64,000 nucleotides of DNA. Source: Owenia fusiformis (lineage: Eukaryota; Annelida; Polychaeta; Sabellida; Oweniidae). The notes below the pieces were generated by a model, which was not told the origin of the DNA, made no database searches, and worked only from the letters and a program-made list of their open reading frames with translations. Below, in pieces: positions 1-11,050 of the stretch; within the stretch, counting starts at the first letter, position 1; every line of letters begins with the position of its first letter. The stretch is taken from contig CAIIXF020000005.1 in NCBI GenBank assembly GCA_903813345.2, positions 4,677,375 to 4,741,374 on the forward strand, written 5' to 3'. Made by a program: the position numbers and the translations under genes.

Positions 1-345
1 ATGTCCCACCTTGTCCCATTTTGTCTGATGATGTCTGGAATATAGCGCCATTTTGTCAGAAAATGGTCATATGATCATCACGTGATGAAATGCCCCTCAT
101 TTGTCCGGTAATGTCCCAAGAAAATAATCAACATGTTCATTCTTTTCTTGGGACATAAAGGGACAAAAAGGGACAAAATCGGACAACTTGGGACAATGTC
201 CCGGGGACAACTTGGGACAAAAAGGAACAACGTGGGACAATGTCTCCTGATGTTCCATGGGAATGTCTGAACTTGTCCCTTCATGTCCCATGAAAATATT
301 TTACTCAATAACTCCCTTGATGTCTCATCATGTCCCATTGGTGTA
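1..345. repeat. Low-complexity GGGACAA/TTGTCCC repeat region
   Basis: Irregular iterations of GGGACAA and its complement TGTCCC span the left edge (for example GGGACAAAAAGGGACAAAAT, and TTGTCCC at 10-15). Both orientations occur, so hairpins are possible. Overlapping minus-strand frames are repeat artefacts. Confidence 0.8.
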
Positions 346-365
346 CGGCTAGCTTTACATGCAAA

Positions 366-481
366 CTGTCACCACCTGCCATTTGTTACATGAACATCAA
401 CCACCAAACACTGACATTTGAACACAGTCCATAATAAATTTGGAGACTAAAACAAAATGTCAACATTTGTGGTGGTGACAT
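366..481. repeat. GTCACCACC-ended interspersed repeat, copy 1
   Basis: Starts CTGTCACCACCTGCCATTTG and ends TTGTGGTGGTGACAT, so the ends are inverted. Homologous copies lie at 15273-15425 and 28299-28412, with a partial at 27784-27860. Probable MITE family. Confidence 0.6.
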
Positions 482-1429
482 AAAGATTATATCTATGAAT
501 ATCATTTACATTTACGGTAGTTTTATTGTGTAAAATCTATTCTATCAATGTCTAATTCTTTAAGAGATTCATTTCAATTCATTACTTTTACACAAAAACA
601 CACAGTGTATGCTTATTCCAACTTTTCCTTTTGAACAGTTATTCCTAATAATAAATAAATTTTCATACATAGAAACATCCCTAAAAATTGGATCCTTCAA
701 ATGGTTTGGCTAGAAACCAGAAGACAAGATTTTGGGATGCCCATAACAAGTTAAGCCCACCGACCCACCCACATGTCCACCCACTGTGCAATCTGATTAC
801 AATATAACCCCGTTAATTCAAAAGCAGCAAGCAGAGCATCTCTCAGCTCCACTCTTGTTAATGCTGCAATTATCACGATTGACTCAAACAACCTTGAATG
901 CAGTTGAGCCTAGCAACCATTAACCTTGTTTTTAATGACATTGTGTACTAAAAGGAATGTGTACTCATTCTCAGTACTGAATTAGTGCTCCAGAAAAAAA
1001 CAGTTGATAATCTAGGACTTTGGTTAAATGCCACATTCTGTAAACACCATCAATGAAAAAGTCAAGGGCATGATTTGCAAGAGCTAAATATAGTCCTCTC
1101 TTTAAGTTAGAGTTAGCCTTATATCCTCTAAATCAAAACATTATATTCTCTACCTATAAATAGCTAACATCCATTTTTCTATAACACCCTCCCCCGAAAT
1201 GTTATGTATTTGATATTGTTATGTTCAGCGGCAAAACTGTTAATAGTCAGAGGGTCTAGCAGATTTATGTGTTAAGAGAGTAGGTCAGGGATAAATGTAG
1301 AGACATAGACATAACAACTTCATATTATTGATCATTCCACTTCTATTCCTATTCAAAGAGCATACAGCATGGTGTGCCATGTTTATGTTTCAAAAGAATT
1401 ATGCACTGACTGACTTCACTGGTTCTACA
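482..1429. other. No gene recognised
   Basis: AT-rich non-coding DNA, expected to be intron or flank on the ligand-binding-domain side of the nuclear receptor. Both strands were read for receptor exons without success. Confidence 0.6.
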
Positions 1430-1545
1430 TATTATAATACAGACTACAGAGAAGTCAATATTATAATACAGCCTACAGAGAAGTCAATATTATAATACAG
1501 ACTACAGAGAAGTCAATATTATAATACAGACTACAGAGAAGTCAA
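1430..1545 (+). repeat. 29-bp tandem repeat, four copies
   Basis: Exactly four units of TATTATAATACAGACTACAG plus AGAAGTCAA, with one A/C variant in the second copy. Confidence 0.92.
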
Positions 1546-2239
1546 GAATAATTCAAACTTCTTTGTCTTACTGTTTTCTACCTCAATGAAACGTTTTCAT
1601 TGGTTTTATAAAGAATATGTTGATTTTTGTATGCAATCAGAATATTGAGGGGTTGACAAATATTAACTAGAAACCACCTGATGCCACTGAACAGCAAAAA
1701 AAATTGATAAATATTTTTTTTAGGTTCTTTCAAAAGTAAATGTGAAATCTAAAAGGTGATAAATTCAATAAAGTCAGATAATATCTTTATATTTAGAAAG
1801 TTTAGCATATTTATGTTTAGCAGATTTATGATGACTTATCAAATGGTGGAAATAATGAATATTGGTTGACGTTCACTTAATTCAAAAGTTGTATAGAAAA
1901 ATATAATACAGTGGAATATTTGACAATCTGAAAATCTGAACTCCTGTCATTTTAAGTCTTTTCACTTTTCGATGTTATAATAAAAACTAAAATTTTCCCT
2001 TTGAAGTAATGTGAGAGAAATATGCATGCAGATTCAAATATTTCAAATATTGCAAATTATGGGCTGGATCTTCGCAAACAAAATTATGATTTCTACGAGA
2101 CATGATGTCTAATCGAGATCATTTTCAGAATTTCTTTAAGTTCCTACATCTATCAAAATGCATTGATGTAATTCATCAACTGGACTGGCAACACAAAAAC
2201 ATATTCCATAATCCCTTGGGAACCATCACATTATCATAC
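1546..2239. other. Intronic sequence after the hinge exon
   Basis: AT-rich; no exon or repeat family recognised between the tandem repeat and the hinge-exon donor at 2239. Confidence 0.5.
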
Positions 2240-2392
2240 CTGTGGAACTAGGAGGGCTGTATGATCCTGAGCCGAATGGTGGAGAACACATGGTCGATGA
2301 AGGACTTTCAATACTGTCTCGTTGTTTAGCCCTATTTGTCCCTGTAGCCTTCTGCAGTCGCCTGTCTCTCCGCCTAGCAAGTTCAGAGTCAT
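2240..2392 (-). CDS. Hr96: Nuclear receptor (HR96/NR1J-type), hinge exon
   Basis: This 153-nt exon follows a 248-bp intron and keeps frame (phase 1 in, phase 1 out). It reads DDSELARRRDRRLQKATG, then TNRAKQRDSIESPSS and a Ser/Pro/Gly-rich tail ending SYSPPSST. This is the basic A-box/hinge region after the second finger, and the RAK-basic run could act as a nuclear localisation signal (inference). The acceptor is TTTACTTTAG and the donor is GTATGATA. The Ser/Pro-rich end suggests a flexible linker before the ligand-binding domain. No ligand-binding-domain exon was recognised between 1 and 2239, so the domain must lie to the left of the window. Confidence 0.8.
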
Positions 2393-2640
2393 CTAAAGTA
2401 AAGGAATATATATTTAAAAAAAATTAAATTCTGCACAAAGGGCTCATTTGAAAAAGGTATCTATCTTATGCTAAATAAACTGCTTCAACTACTTGTATAT
2501 TTATAAACAATAAGAATTATTTCTCTCAATTACAACCATTCTTTTTAGTACATAGTTTAAAGGGGGTAGGGGGGGGGGGGTTATGGAATCTGAAGATTTA
2601 ATGCAAAACTACATACAGAACATGTAGAACCAAGATTTAC

Positions 2641-2758
2641 CAAGAATCCAGTCTTTCTTCATGCCGATGCTGAGACATTTTTTGAGTCTGCATGATGAGC
2701 AAAACTTCCTCGTGTGGGGGTCAAGTTTACAGCATCCCTCAAAACTACACTTCAAGTC
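2641..2758 (-). CDS. Hr96: Nuclear receptor (HR96/NR1J-type), second zinc finger exon
   Basis: This 118-nt exon continues the same receptor in frame (39 codons plus one base). It encodes finger 2 with C-x5-C-x9-C-x2-C spacing (DLKCSFEGCC, then KLDPHTRKFC, then SSC), followed by RLKKCLSIGMKKDWIL, the C-terminal extension that helps DNA recognition in NR1 receptors. The acceptor is CTACTTTCAG and the donor is GTAAATC, leaving phase 1. It is too short to appear as an ATG-initiated ORF; I found it by reading the minus strand for the RxFCxxCRLxKC signature. A minisatellite (2809-3076) begins 50 bp into the intron on the acceptor side. Joining it to the first-finger exon gives a complete, uninterrupted DNA-binding domain, so the gene appears functional here. 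Confidence 0.88.
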
Positions 2759-2808
2759 CTGAAAGTAGAGAAATGAGACAAGTCAAAAACAGAACAGCAC
2801 AATGAGTA

Positions 2809-3076
2809 ACATAGATTCAAACATGACCATTTTAGGATCTCACATAGATTCAAACATGACCATATTAGGATCTCACATAGATTCAAACATGACCATTTTA
2901 GGATCTCACATAGATTCAAACATGAGCATTATTAGGATCTCACATAGATTCAAACATGACCATATTAGGATCTCACATAGATTCAAACATGAGCATTATT
3001 AGGATCTCACATTGATTCAAACATGAGCATTATTAGGATCTCACATAGATTCAAACATGAGCATTATTAGGATCTC
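2809..3076 (+). repeat. 33/34-bp minisatellite, eight copies, next to nuclear-receptor exon
   Basis: Units ACATAGATTCAAACATGANC plus ATTNTTAGGATCTC alternate between 33 and 34 bp. The array starts 50 bp from the acceptor side of the second-finger exon. The plus-strand frame across it is repeat-derived. Confidence 0.92.
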
Positions 3077-3189
3077 TCTCCAATCAGGTTGCAGCTTAGT
3101 CTTTCTCTAATTCTCAATAGATAAACAACTGTTCATTATGCGATGTATCTTGGAATTTGCATCATATTGTGACATCACAGGGCACTGTC

Positions 3190-3290
3190 TAGGGACGGAC
3201 AGACAGACAAATTTGACACGATAATGACACAAGTTGATTCTACAGACGGACGGATAGACGGACGGATAGACGGACTGACTGACAGAGGGG
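3190..3290 (+). repeat. GGAC/GGAT/GACA tetranucleotide tract
   Basis: ACGGACAGACAGACA, then GACGGACGGATAGACGGACG and related units. It is followed by CCCAACCAATCTTTGTTCAT, a sequence echoed after another GGAC tract at 27650 (CTCGAACTTTGTTCGGTGGG), so it is the tail of a repeat family. Confidence 0.8.
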
Positions 3291-5449
3291 TTCACTATAT
3301 CCCAACCAATCTTTGTTCATTGGGATAATCTGAGCCTAGTTATATGTTAAATACAGTATCAAGTAGATAATGAATGTAAATGTCATTAAATCTATGATAC
3401 TTAATATAAATCGGTACTTCTAACTTCCTAATAAATATTACCTTTAGGCCACATAGACATTAGAAATGCCTATATATAAGCATTAGCACAGAAATAAACT
3501 TGTTTGGACTGTCTTTCTAATTTATTGCCAATAACAAGGCAAGACAACCCATCTCATGATCTGTATCCAGTGCTGAGAGTACAGTTATCGATCTTTAAAT
3601 CTCCCTTGATGAGATTTAGCAAAAACAACATTTGCCTAGTATAGACAATACTACAGTTTAGCAGCAGTCGCCCCGAAAATTGGTACCTGTGACAGCCCAG
3701 GTAATAAATAATTTCAAATCTACCACGCTGACCCTTTCTCAACCAATCAGCAAAGTGGAAGGAACACGTCCTAAATACATGCTCATTATATATGCGGGGA
3801 TGTCAGAGGAAATGACCATATTTCCGACAAGGAACTTAGATTGGCTCGATGAGATCAGAGATTCATTGTAAACTGAAAGAGCGAAGATGAAGCTCTCTTT
3901 TAAGAAGTGAAGTTGAACGAATGCAAAGGGTAATTAATACAGACAAATGAACAGATTTTCATTTTCTCCACTTGTATACATTATAAATTTTTGTTCGGAC
4001 AAAATCAATAACATGTATTCTCTTAGCAAGGGCCCTAATAAAAAACAACTTAATCTAGCATTGAGTACCACTGTAGTCAAGGTCAGGGTTTTATCTTACT
4101 CTAGACAGATAAATAATTTAGCACATAATGCGCACATAAAGTGCAACTTTATTGCTTTAATGATTATTGAAGTAATTCAACTGTACTTCAGTTGCATGTT
4201 GCTCAAGTTCAAGTCTATTGGCAGCCTCTATAGCAGCCTTGGTTCCTGAAGAAAACTAATGGTCACCTTCAGGTGGCAGTATGGGGTATCCCAGTTTTTT
4301 CAGGCTGTAGGGGTCGCTGTAGAATTATAGCACAGGGTTATGACTTTTCTTTTATTTCTATAGTGGCTGTGGAAATTAGACAAGCTGCAGCTACTCTGTA
4401 GACTAGCTGCATGGTAATGTACAGTAAACCTGCAGCTGACTTGCATTTGCCCTAGTGTAAGATTGATAAAACTACTTCAAAGGCATTCAACATATGCAAT
4501 ATATTACGCTGGTCCAAATATGCCAGAGTTTGAAAATCAAGGATTGTGAGTCTCATACTGCAACGTTTTTCTTCAAACTTCTTCTCTTAAAAGCAAAACA
4601 AAAAAATGCCTTTCTGTTGGTACATTACTTTATAGTACAGAGTCCCTCCTTTTAGCAGTGTTTGGGTTCCCAGCTATGAGAAGCTGCCTCTTACAGCTGG
4701 GGACCCAAGCACAATTACTTCTCACTTTTGGCAAGACTTGATAAGTCTTTTTTACTGATGATTTTTTAGTAGTGATTTTGTCCAAATTTAAAGCAGCTTT
4801 CAAGTTCAAAAATTGTGCAAAATTCTTGATATTTATGAGTATAGTTATCTTGTTCCTAAGTTAAAAAGTTAGACATTACCACTCTGTGATATAGATATTG
4901 TCATATTAATCAATTTTAACCTACTTTATGAAGTGCGAGGCAATGACACATAGAACTTACTCGGGTCTCTAGCCTAATTATTTGGCTAGAAGACATGGCA
5001 TGTGGACCAACGTGCTCTAGTGAAAACGTTGATTCTGGAGTAAGATTGTTTTAGATATTATTCTAAAAATTGTAATGAGAATATTTCATCAAATAGAATG
5101 TAAACGAATGCTAATTCCTTTATGAGCTATTGCTTGCTTTCGCCTAAACTTAAAATCATTTGGTTTGCCATTTATAAAAACATCTGTTGAGGTTGATCTT
5201 TATCTCGCTTTAGCGAAAAACAAAATGGCCGTCTTTACTGAAGGATCTTTTTCAAAAGATTGCTCTTTAGAAAAGACTAAATAAAAGCCGATGTAGATGG
5301 TCATATGAACTAAGACTACATACTAAGTTCAATGAAGGTATGTTTATTACATTTGAGTTAATTTGTAGCAACAGTCCATACGGGATAAGCGTAGCAAATC
5401 CCATCGAACAGCCATGGTTGGCATTTTTACAAACAAAGTATTTAGCAAA
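3291..5449. other. Nuclear-receptor intron, no gene recognised
   Basis: Mostly unique AT-rich sequence within the 6.9-kb intron. The frames at 3680-3871 and 3947-4249 have no recognisable motif and no support. Confidence 0.5.
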
Positions 5450-5880
5450 AATGGCAGCCATTTTTCAAAATGGCCACCTTCTACCAAAATTGTCATTAGA
5501 CAGTGTGCCATGCTTATAGTGTTCACATACCAAATGCTCCACTACTTTTTGTGTTATAGTAAAATACATTAAAATGGCAGCCATTTTTCAAAATGGCCAC
5601 CTTCTACCAAAATTGTCATTAGACAGTGTGCCATGCTTATAGTATTCACATACCAAATATGAACAAAATCGCTTCAGTACTTTTCGAGTTATAGTAAAAT
5701 ACGTTAAAATGGCGGATGGCCGCCTTCTACCAAAAGTGTCATTAGACAGTGTGCCATGCTTATAGTATTCACATACCAAATATGAACAAAATCACTCTAC
5801 TACTTTTTGAGTTACAGCAAAAATCGTAAAATAGCGAGTAAAGGCCGCCATTTTTCAAGATGGCTGCCATGTGCTTCTTT
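5450..5880 (+). repeat. ~125-bp tandem repeat with AAAATGGCNGCC motif, three to four copies
   Basis: Units begin near 5451, 5574, 5707 and 5830 (AAAATGGCAGCCATTTTTCA, then CTTCTACCAAAATTGTCATT and CAGTGTGCCATGCTTATAGT). Unit lengths are about 123, 133 and 123 bp. It belongs to the GGC-CATTTT family scattered through the window. Confidence 0.82.
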
Positions 5881-6116
5881 AATACATACATTTCTAGCTT
5901 TATTAATGTCCTACATAAGTTTTTTACATTTAAAACATATTGCTACAGTTTTACATATTGTACCTAGATTACTGTAAAATCGGCAATAAAATGGCCGCCA
6001 TTTTTAAATGAGCGTCCATTTTGAAAATCGGCTTTCGAGTAGAACTTCTACCCCCATAAGGTATATGTGAACAAAATATGAACAAAATCGGGCCAACGGT
6101 ATTTGAGTTATTCCTT

Positions 6117-6160
6117 GGACGGACGGACGGACGGACAGACAGACGGACGGAGGTGTTCCC
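6117..6160 (+). repeat. GGAC tetranucleotide tract
   Basis: GGACGGACGGACGGACGGAC with GACA variants. It terminates the GGC-CATTTT repeat at its left and abuts the older foldback element at its right. Confidence 0.88.
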
Positions 6161-6161
6161 T

Positions 6162-7470
6162 GAACGGAGGCGGAGGAGGGAGTAGCTGATTTTCGGAAGA
6201 ATATTCAACAAATCTTGGAGATTTATTTTTTAAAGAGAAAGTTTCCAATTGAATGGCTAAATGAATAGGTGCAGTACACGGGGAAATGTGTTAGATCTTC
6301 TAGGATTTCTTTTGAACTGATGGACTTCTAAAATAAAAGATCTATTAAAAAGGCGCAGCGTCGCCAATGTGCAAATGCCAATGTTTTTGCTATAAATCAA
6401 GCAACCTGTACACGACCTGTAATAAATACTTGTGAGTGAAGTTATTATACCTAAACTATTGTCATTGTTGCGTTTTGTAAAACACGTTACCATATGTTAT
6501 ACAAAAAATAATCAAAAATTATTAAAACTGAATGGAGGGGGAGTAATGTGTCTGTAACACATATGTCTATATATCCCTATTTTTTACTTTTCAGAGTTGT
6601 AACATCAAGTTGTTACTGAGTACATTTTTCAAATTTTTTCACCTTAAAGGCTTGTAACTCCCCCCTCCATTCAATTTTAATTATTTTCGATTATTTTTGA
6701 TCTAAAGTCTGGAAACTCATTTTAAAAATGGCAATGACATTAATTTTGTGACAAAAACGTTGCTTATATATAACATATTTATTACTAGGGGTCCCACGAT
6801 ACAGTATCTTCAATTTCGATACGAGCAACGATATTTACCTCACGATACGATACAAACGATACGAGCAATGTTTCTTGAAGAGGATGACCGAAATAATCCC
6901 AAACTTTGGACTTTCTACTACGTTCTCGAGAAATTTGAATTTATTTCTTTTTCTCCATTTTTTACCGGAAACCGGAAATACATTCTACGCCGGATTACGC
7001 TAGGCGGATAACAAAATGGAAACTGGACAATGGGTACTTGGGTAGATACAATCGTATTTAAGCTGCTTTGGAGCATGATTTTGCTGTTTTGGGGAGTTAA
7101 AAACGATACAATTTTTTAACCGATATTCAAGGTGAGTATCGATACGCTCGTATCGTGGCATATTGCTCGAGCAAATCCGAGCAATTGCGGGACCCCTATT
7201 TATTACAGGTCCTGTAGACAATTGTAGCTTGATTATAGCAAAAACATTCAACTTTGCACGTTGGTGATGCTGCTCCTTTTTTAATAGATCTTTTGTCTTA
7301 GAAGTCTATCAGTTCACAAAAATATCCACACATTTCCCCGTATACTGCGCCTATTCATTTAACAATTCAATTGTAAACTTTCTCTTGAAAAAATAAATCT
7401 ACCAGATTTGTTGAATTTTCTAGCGAAAATCAGGTACTCCCCCTCTGTTCATTTCTTCCAATCACCAGAC
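6162..7470. mobile_element. Older relative of the foldback element, interrupted by a MITE
   Basis: The left arm (about 6162-6540) and right arm (about 6650-6785 plus 7207-7470) are inverted repeats of each other. They are recognisably related to the arms of the 7731-9621 element (shared AAAAGGCGCA, GCCAATGTTTTTGC, CCCTCCATTCAATTTTAATT and ATTCATTT blocks), but much more diverged. The left end is lost into a GGAC microsatellite. A hAT-like MITE (6786-7198) sits inside the right arm. There is no coding capacity. Confidence 0.7.
6786..7198. mobile_element. hAT-like MITE with 8-bp target duplication
   Basis: A 413-bp element with terminal inverted repeats TAGGGGTCCC / GGGACCCCTA, flanked by TTTATTAC at 6778-6785 and 7199-7206. 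Subterminal copies of a GATACGA-type motif occur at both ends, a pattern common to hAT transposase binding regions. An 8-bp duplication and a TAGGGG terminus fit the hAT superfamily. It has no transposase ORF. Confidence 0.8.
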
Positions 7471-7562
7471 ATGAAATTTGGAATATTCAATGAAGTAAAT
7501 CAAGATTATTTCTACTCGCATCGAGGAATAAGATCATATTAAAAGGGAAAAGGGAACATTCT

Positions 7563-7727
7563 CAGGGGTTTCACTAGAATTTTTACAACAGGCTAAATAA
7601 ATGAAAACAACAGGCAAAATTAATGGAAATCATAAATTTAACATTGAAAAGTTCCTAAAAACAACAGGCGATTTTGTGAAAACAACCAGTAAAAATCGCT
7701 TGTTGCCTTCTGCTAGTGAAACCCCTG
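7563..7727. mobile_element. Small MITE (CAGGGGTTTCACTA ends), copy 1
   Basis: A 165-bp element with inverted ends CAGGGGTTTCACTAG / CTAGTGAAACCCCTG. The left flank is CATTCT (7557-7562). The right flank CATTCT is split between 7728-7730 and 9627-9629 because the foldback element inserted into it. A related copy lies at 22085-22310. hAT-like ends, with a 6-bp flank duplication. Confidence 0.7.
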
Positions 7728-7730
7728 CAT

Positions 7731-9621
7731 CACGCCCGGTGATCGTGAAAATGGGACGGAGGGGGGAGCAAGCAATTTCTGGTAGAAAAATGAACAAATC
7801 TGCAAAAATTATTTTTTCAAGAAAAGGTTTATGATTTAATTGCTAAACGAATAGGCGCACGGTATGGTAAAATATGTCACGTATTCTACGAATTTTTTTT
7901 AGCCGATTCTCTTCTTAGGTATAAGATCTATTAAAAAAGGCGCAACGCCACCAACGTGCAAAAGTCAATGTTTTTGCTTTAAATCAAGCATCAACGGTCT
8001 ACACAACCTGCAATAAATATTTGTAAGTGACATTATCATCATAAAATTAATGACCTTAATGACTTTACAAAATATGTTTCCATACGTTGTATAAAAAATA
8101 ATCAAAAATAATTAAAATGGGACGGAGGGGGGGGGGGGGGGGGGAGGGGACGGAGGGGGGAAGCAATATGTCTATAAGATATGATATGAGATGTTACTTG
8201 ATACTTTATTTTTTACTTGATTATACTACTCTGCATGGTTTTACCAGTTTAAACTATTACAAAGATATAATTTACTTATCATCATAATTCAATGTTACAA
8301 TATCAGTCTGGTATTCAAAGTTGTCTATTATGTGTACCTGGCAAGGTTGATGAAACCATCCATTACATTGATAGTTTATGATGTTGATTTTACAAAGCTT
8401 TTATGTGATGAATCTACAATATATACAGTTAATGGTTTAGTTTGATTTAGTTTTAAAATAGTTTATTTTTGTGTCATTGATATTACAATAGACATGTAAA
8501 ATACATAATAAGAATAACATTTGGTAACATCACCAGCCGGTGTCGACTTATGAGACACAGTATACACTGTACATTTATATCTGAGTGTCACCCATTTGGT
8601 CAAATATTACAATAAATACATATATTGCACTAAATGTGAATTGCAAAATGCATATGGTCGAGGACAAATGTTACAATAAATACATATATTGCACTAAATG
8701 TGAGATGCATATTGCATAATAAATACATATATTACACTTAATGTGAGAAAATATATGCAAAGTACAGTACAGTATTTGGCGTAATAGGCGATGTGCCCAT
8801 GGTATGATTGGGTACACTAATTGGGAAACTTCCTGGCAGATTATTTAGTCTAAATTCTACATCTGCTGAAGACCAACATAATCAAAAATATTAACATATA
8901 CTAGATATCCGGAGCGAGGTTAATAATGAAACAACTTTAGTAACTGCTTACTCGAAAACTTGCATGTCCAAATAGAAATATGATGCGATGTCTACATTTT
9001 TATGATAAGTCTTCAAAAAATAAAAAACTATTATACACATAAAAAGATAAACGCTCTCCTCCAAGATTTTGATAATCCTAAATAAATCTAACTACGAATA
9101 CAACTTGTTATCAATTCCTAACCCATTGTAATTGAGGAGAAAATGGGAAAATTTGGATATAAAGTGAAGTAACATCTCTCATCATGTCGTATAGACATTT
9201 TGCTCCCCCCCTCCGTCCCCCCCTCCGTCCCATTTTAATTATTTTCGATTATTTTTTATACAACGTATGGAAACATATTTTGTAAAGTCATTAAGGTCAT
9301 TAATTTTATGATGATAATGTCACTAACAAATATTTATTGCAGGTTGTATAGACCGTTGATGCTTGATTTAAAGCAAAAACATTGACTTTTGCACGTTGGT
9401 GGCGTTGCGCCTTTTTTTAATAGATCTTATACCTAAGAAGAGAATTGGCTAAAAAAAATTCGTAGAATACGTGACATATTTTACCATACCGTGCGCCTAT
9501 TCGTTTAGCAATTAAATCATAAACCTTTTCTTGAAAAAATATTTTTTGCAGATTTGTTCATTTTTCTACCAGAAATTGCTTGCTCCCCCCCTCCGTCCCA
9601 TTTTCACGATCACCGGGCGTG
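7731..9621. mobile_element. Foldback DNA transposon with ~470-bp inverted arms, in nuclear-receptor intron
   Basis: A 1,891-bp non-autonomous element. Its arms (7731-8209 and 9160-9621) are near-perfect reverse complements beginning CACGCCCGGTGATCGTGAAA. It is flanked by TGCAT on both sides (7726-7730 and 9622-9626), a 5-bp target duplication. The 950-bp centre has no ORF. It contains three imperfect copies of an AATAAATACATATATTGCAC unit (about 8600-8750). Runs of G or C (GGGACGGAGGGGGG) sit near both the outer and inner ends of the arms. The arms stay paired over hundreds of bases with few differences, so the insertion is recent. The right end lies only 35 bp from the donor-side edge of the first-finger exon. 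I cannot assign a superfamily. Confidence 0.87.
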
Positions 9622-9656
9622 TGCATTCTAAATAAGAAACAAAAAAGGGATCCTAC

Positions 9657-9971
9657 CTTTGATTTATGAGCATTCCTCCTGAAAAAGGCCTTACAGGATT
9701 CACAAGTGACAGCGTCAAAGTTGTACCCAAGAGCCCTGTCTCCACAGATTCCACAGACAAGGTCTGATACTTCCTTAGGTTTATGCCGCCGTGTCCGTGG
9801 CTTCGTACTATTTCGAACTGCCCCTCCGCAACTTTCCTCAAGGGAGTCAGGTTCCAGCTTTGGTTTAACAACCGTGAATTGGTCCATCTGGCTCGGAACT
9901 TGATGGGTGTTGTCCCCGTACCCCGCCATATCCATACTGTTATGCAGAGCTAAAGCATGAAGTTGACTCTC
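9657..9971 (-). CDS. Hr96: Nuclear receptor (HR96/NR1J-type), exon with N-terminus and first zinc finger
   Basis: This 105-codon exon encodes the A/B region and first zinc finger of a nuclear hormone receptor, a ligand-regulated transcription factor. The finger begins CGICGDRALGYNFDAVT and continues CESCKAFFRRNA, giving the C-x2-C-x13-C-x2-C spacing of receptor finger 1. The P-box ESCKA is typical of the HR96/DAF-12 (NR1J/NR1I-related) group. A basic stretch (KPRTRRHKPK) precedes the finger. The exon is bounded by an AG acceptor before GAGAGTCAAC and a GT donor after CATAAATCAAAG (phase 0). The likely start is the ATG at exon residue 12 or 15 (MDMAGYGD), or in an exon further upstream, since the frame is open to the acceptor. 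The next exon is 6.9 kb away across a transposon-filled intron. The family is certain. HR96-like is my best subgroup; a related mollusc NR1 paralogue is possible. Confidence 0.9.
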
Positions 9972-11050
9972 CTGGAATATACAAAGAGATGGATATTTTC
10001 TAAAAAGCTTGAACATATCAACTGGTTTATCCAAAAAGTCATAGAAAAATGAATAACTTGAGAGCAAGCCAATTGTTACCAAGCTAAATAATTTGCATAT
10101 CAAAAGGTTTTACCCTATCTTTTACACAATATGTAATATCATTGCTTATATCACCAGTAATTACAATGGCAACAATGTTTATAAAATCGCTGCAATAATA
10201 AGTCAACAATGGATATATATTTTAAAGCCAAACACAATGATATTGAAAAAATAGTACTGATAAATATCAGGGATCTCCCCAAAATTGTGGTAAGTAGATG
10301 CTGAACCAGCTTGGGATTTTGAAAGCAGGCTTCTACCTAGTACCTATGTACAATGTACCTGCACCTTATCTATGATTAAAATATGGAAACTTTGCATATC
10401 ATGACCAACAAAAGAGAACAATTTTGCATGGTTCACTATATTAAGATTGAACCTGCACAATTCAGTAATGGTTTGAGATGCGGAACTTTTTTACAAGGAA
10501 GCTGGTTTGGCATACTTTTAAATCAGGTCAATTACATCAATGTCCCTTTTGGTTTGACACTCAGTGGTTCATATCCCTACATATTCATCATTGGCTGTCT
10601 TCCATTCAGAGGTAATAACCTCTGATGACATTATTACTCAATTCCTAATGTTATATAGTCATTTGTGTCTAGCTTGGAAGCTCTCAATCAAACCAGGTTT
10701 CAGCAATTAAATGGCCAAAGAAAGATGTAGTGAGAAACATTTGCTGAACAAATTATGACATCAATTTCTCCATTGATGTAAACCAAGTTGAGATGTTAAT
10801 ATGCATGTGCAAAATAATATAACGGGTAATTGCCTAATCGTTTTATAAACAAGCAAAAAGAAAATTGTGCTCCCATTACAGTGAAAATCAACATCAATGA
10901 TATAGTTATGAACAGTCAAGTACGACTGTACGGTGGCCCTAACTTAAGGACACAAAATACTGATGGCAGACAGGCAAAACACACATACTGTATACTTGTA
11001 TACTGTATGGTGTGCTGTCGCTTTGTATCAAATAGCTTATAGGTTAATAT
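9972..11050. other. 5' side of the nuclear-receptor exon; no further exon recognised
   Basis: Upstream intron or flank on the minus strand. No second 5' exon or promoter motif could be supported. The LTR element begins at 11051. Confidence 0.5.

Noticed and set aside
78-338. Minus-strand ORFs rich in CPxxVPxCP
   Set aside because: Translation of the GGGACAA low-complexity region at the window edge.
2802-3002. 66-codon ORF with repeating IDSNMTILGSH
   Set aside because: Translation of the 33/34-bp minisatellite.
9558-10103. A 181-residue minus-strand ORF as a complete gene
   Set aside because: Only 9657-9971 is exon. The N-terminal residues before the acceptor and those after the GTAGGATCC donor are intron read-through.
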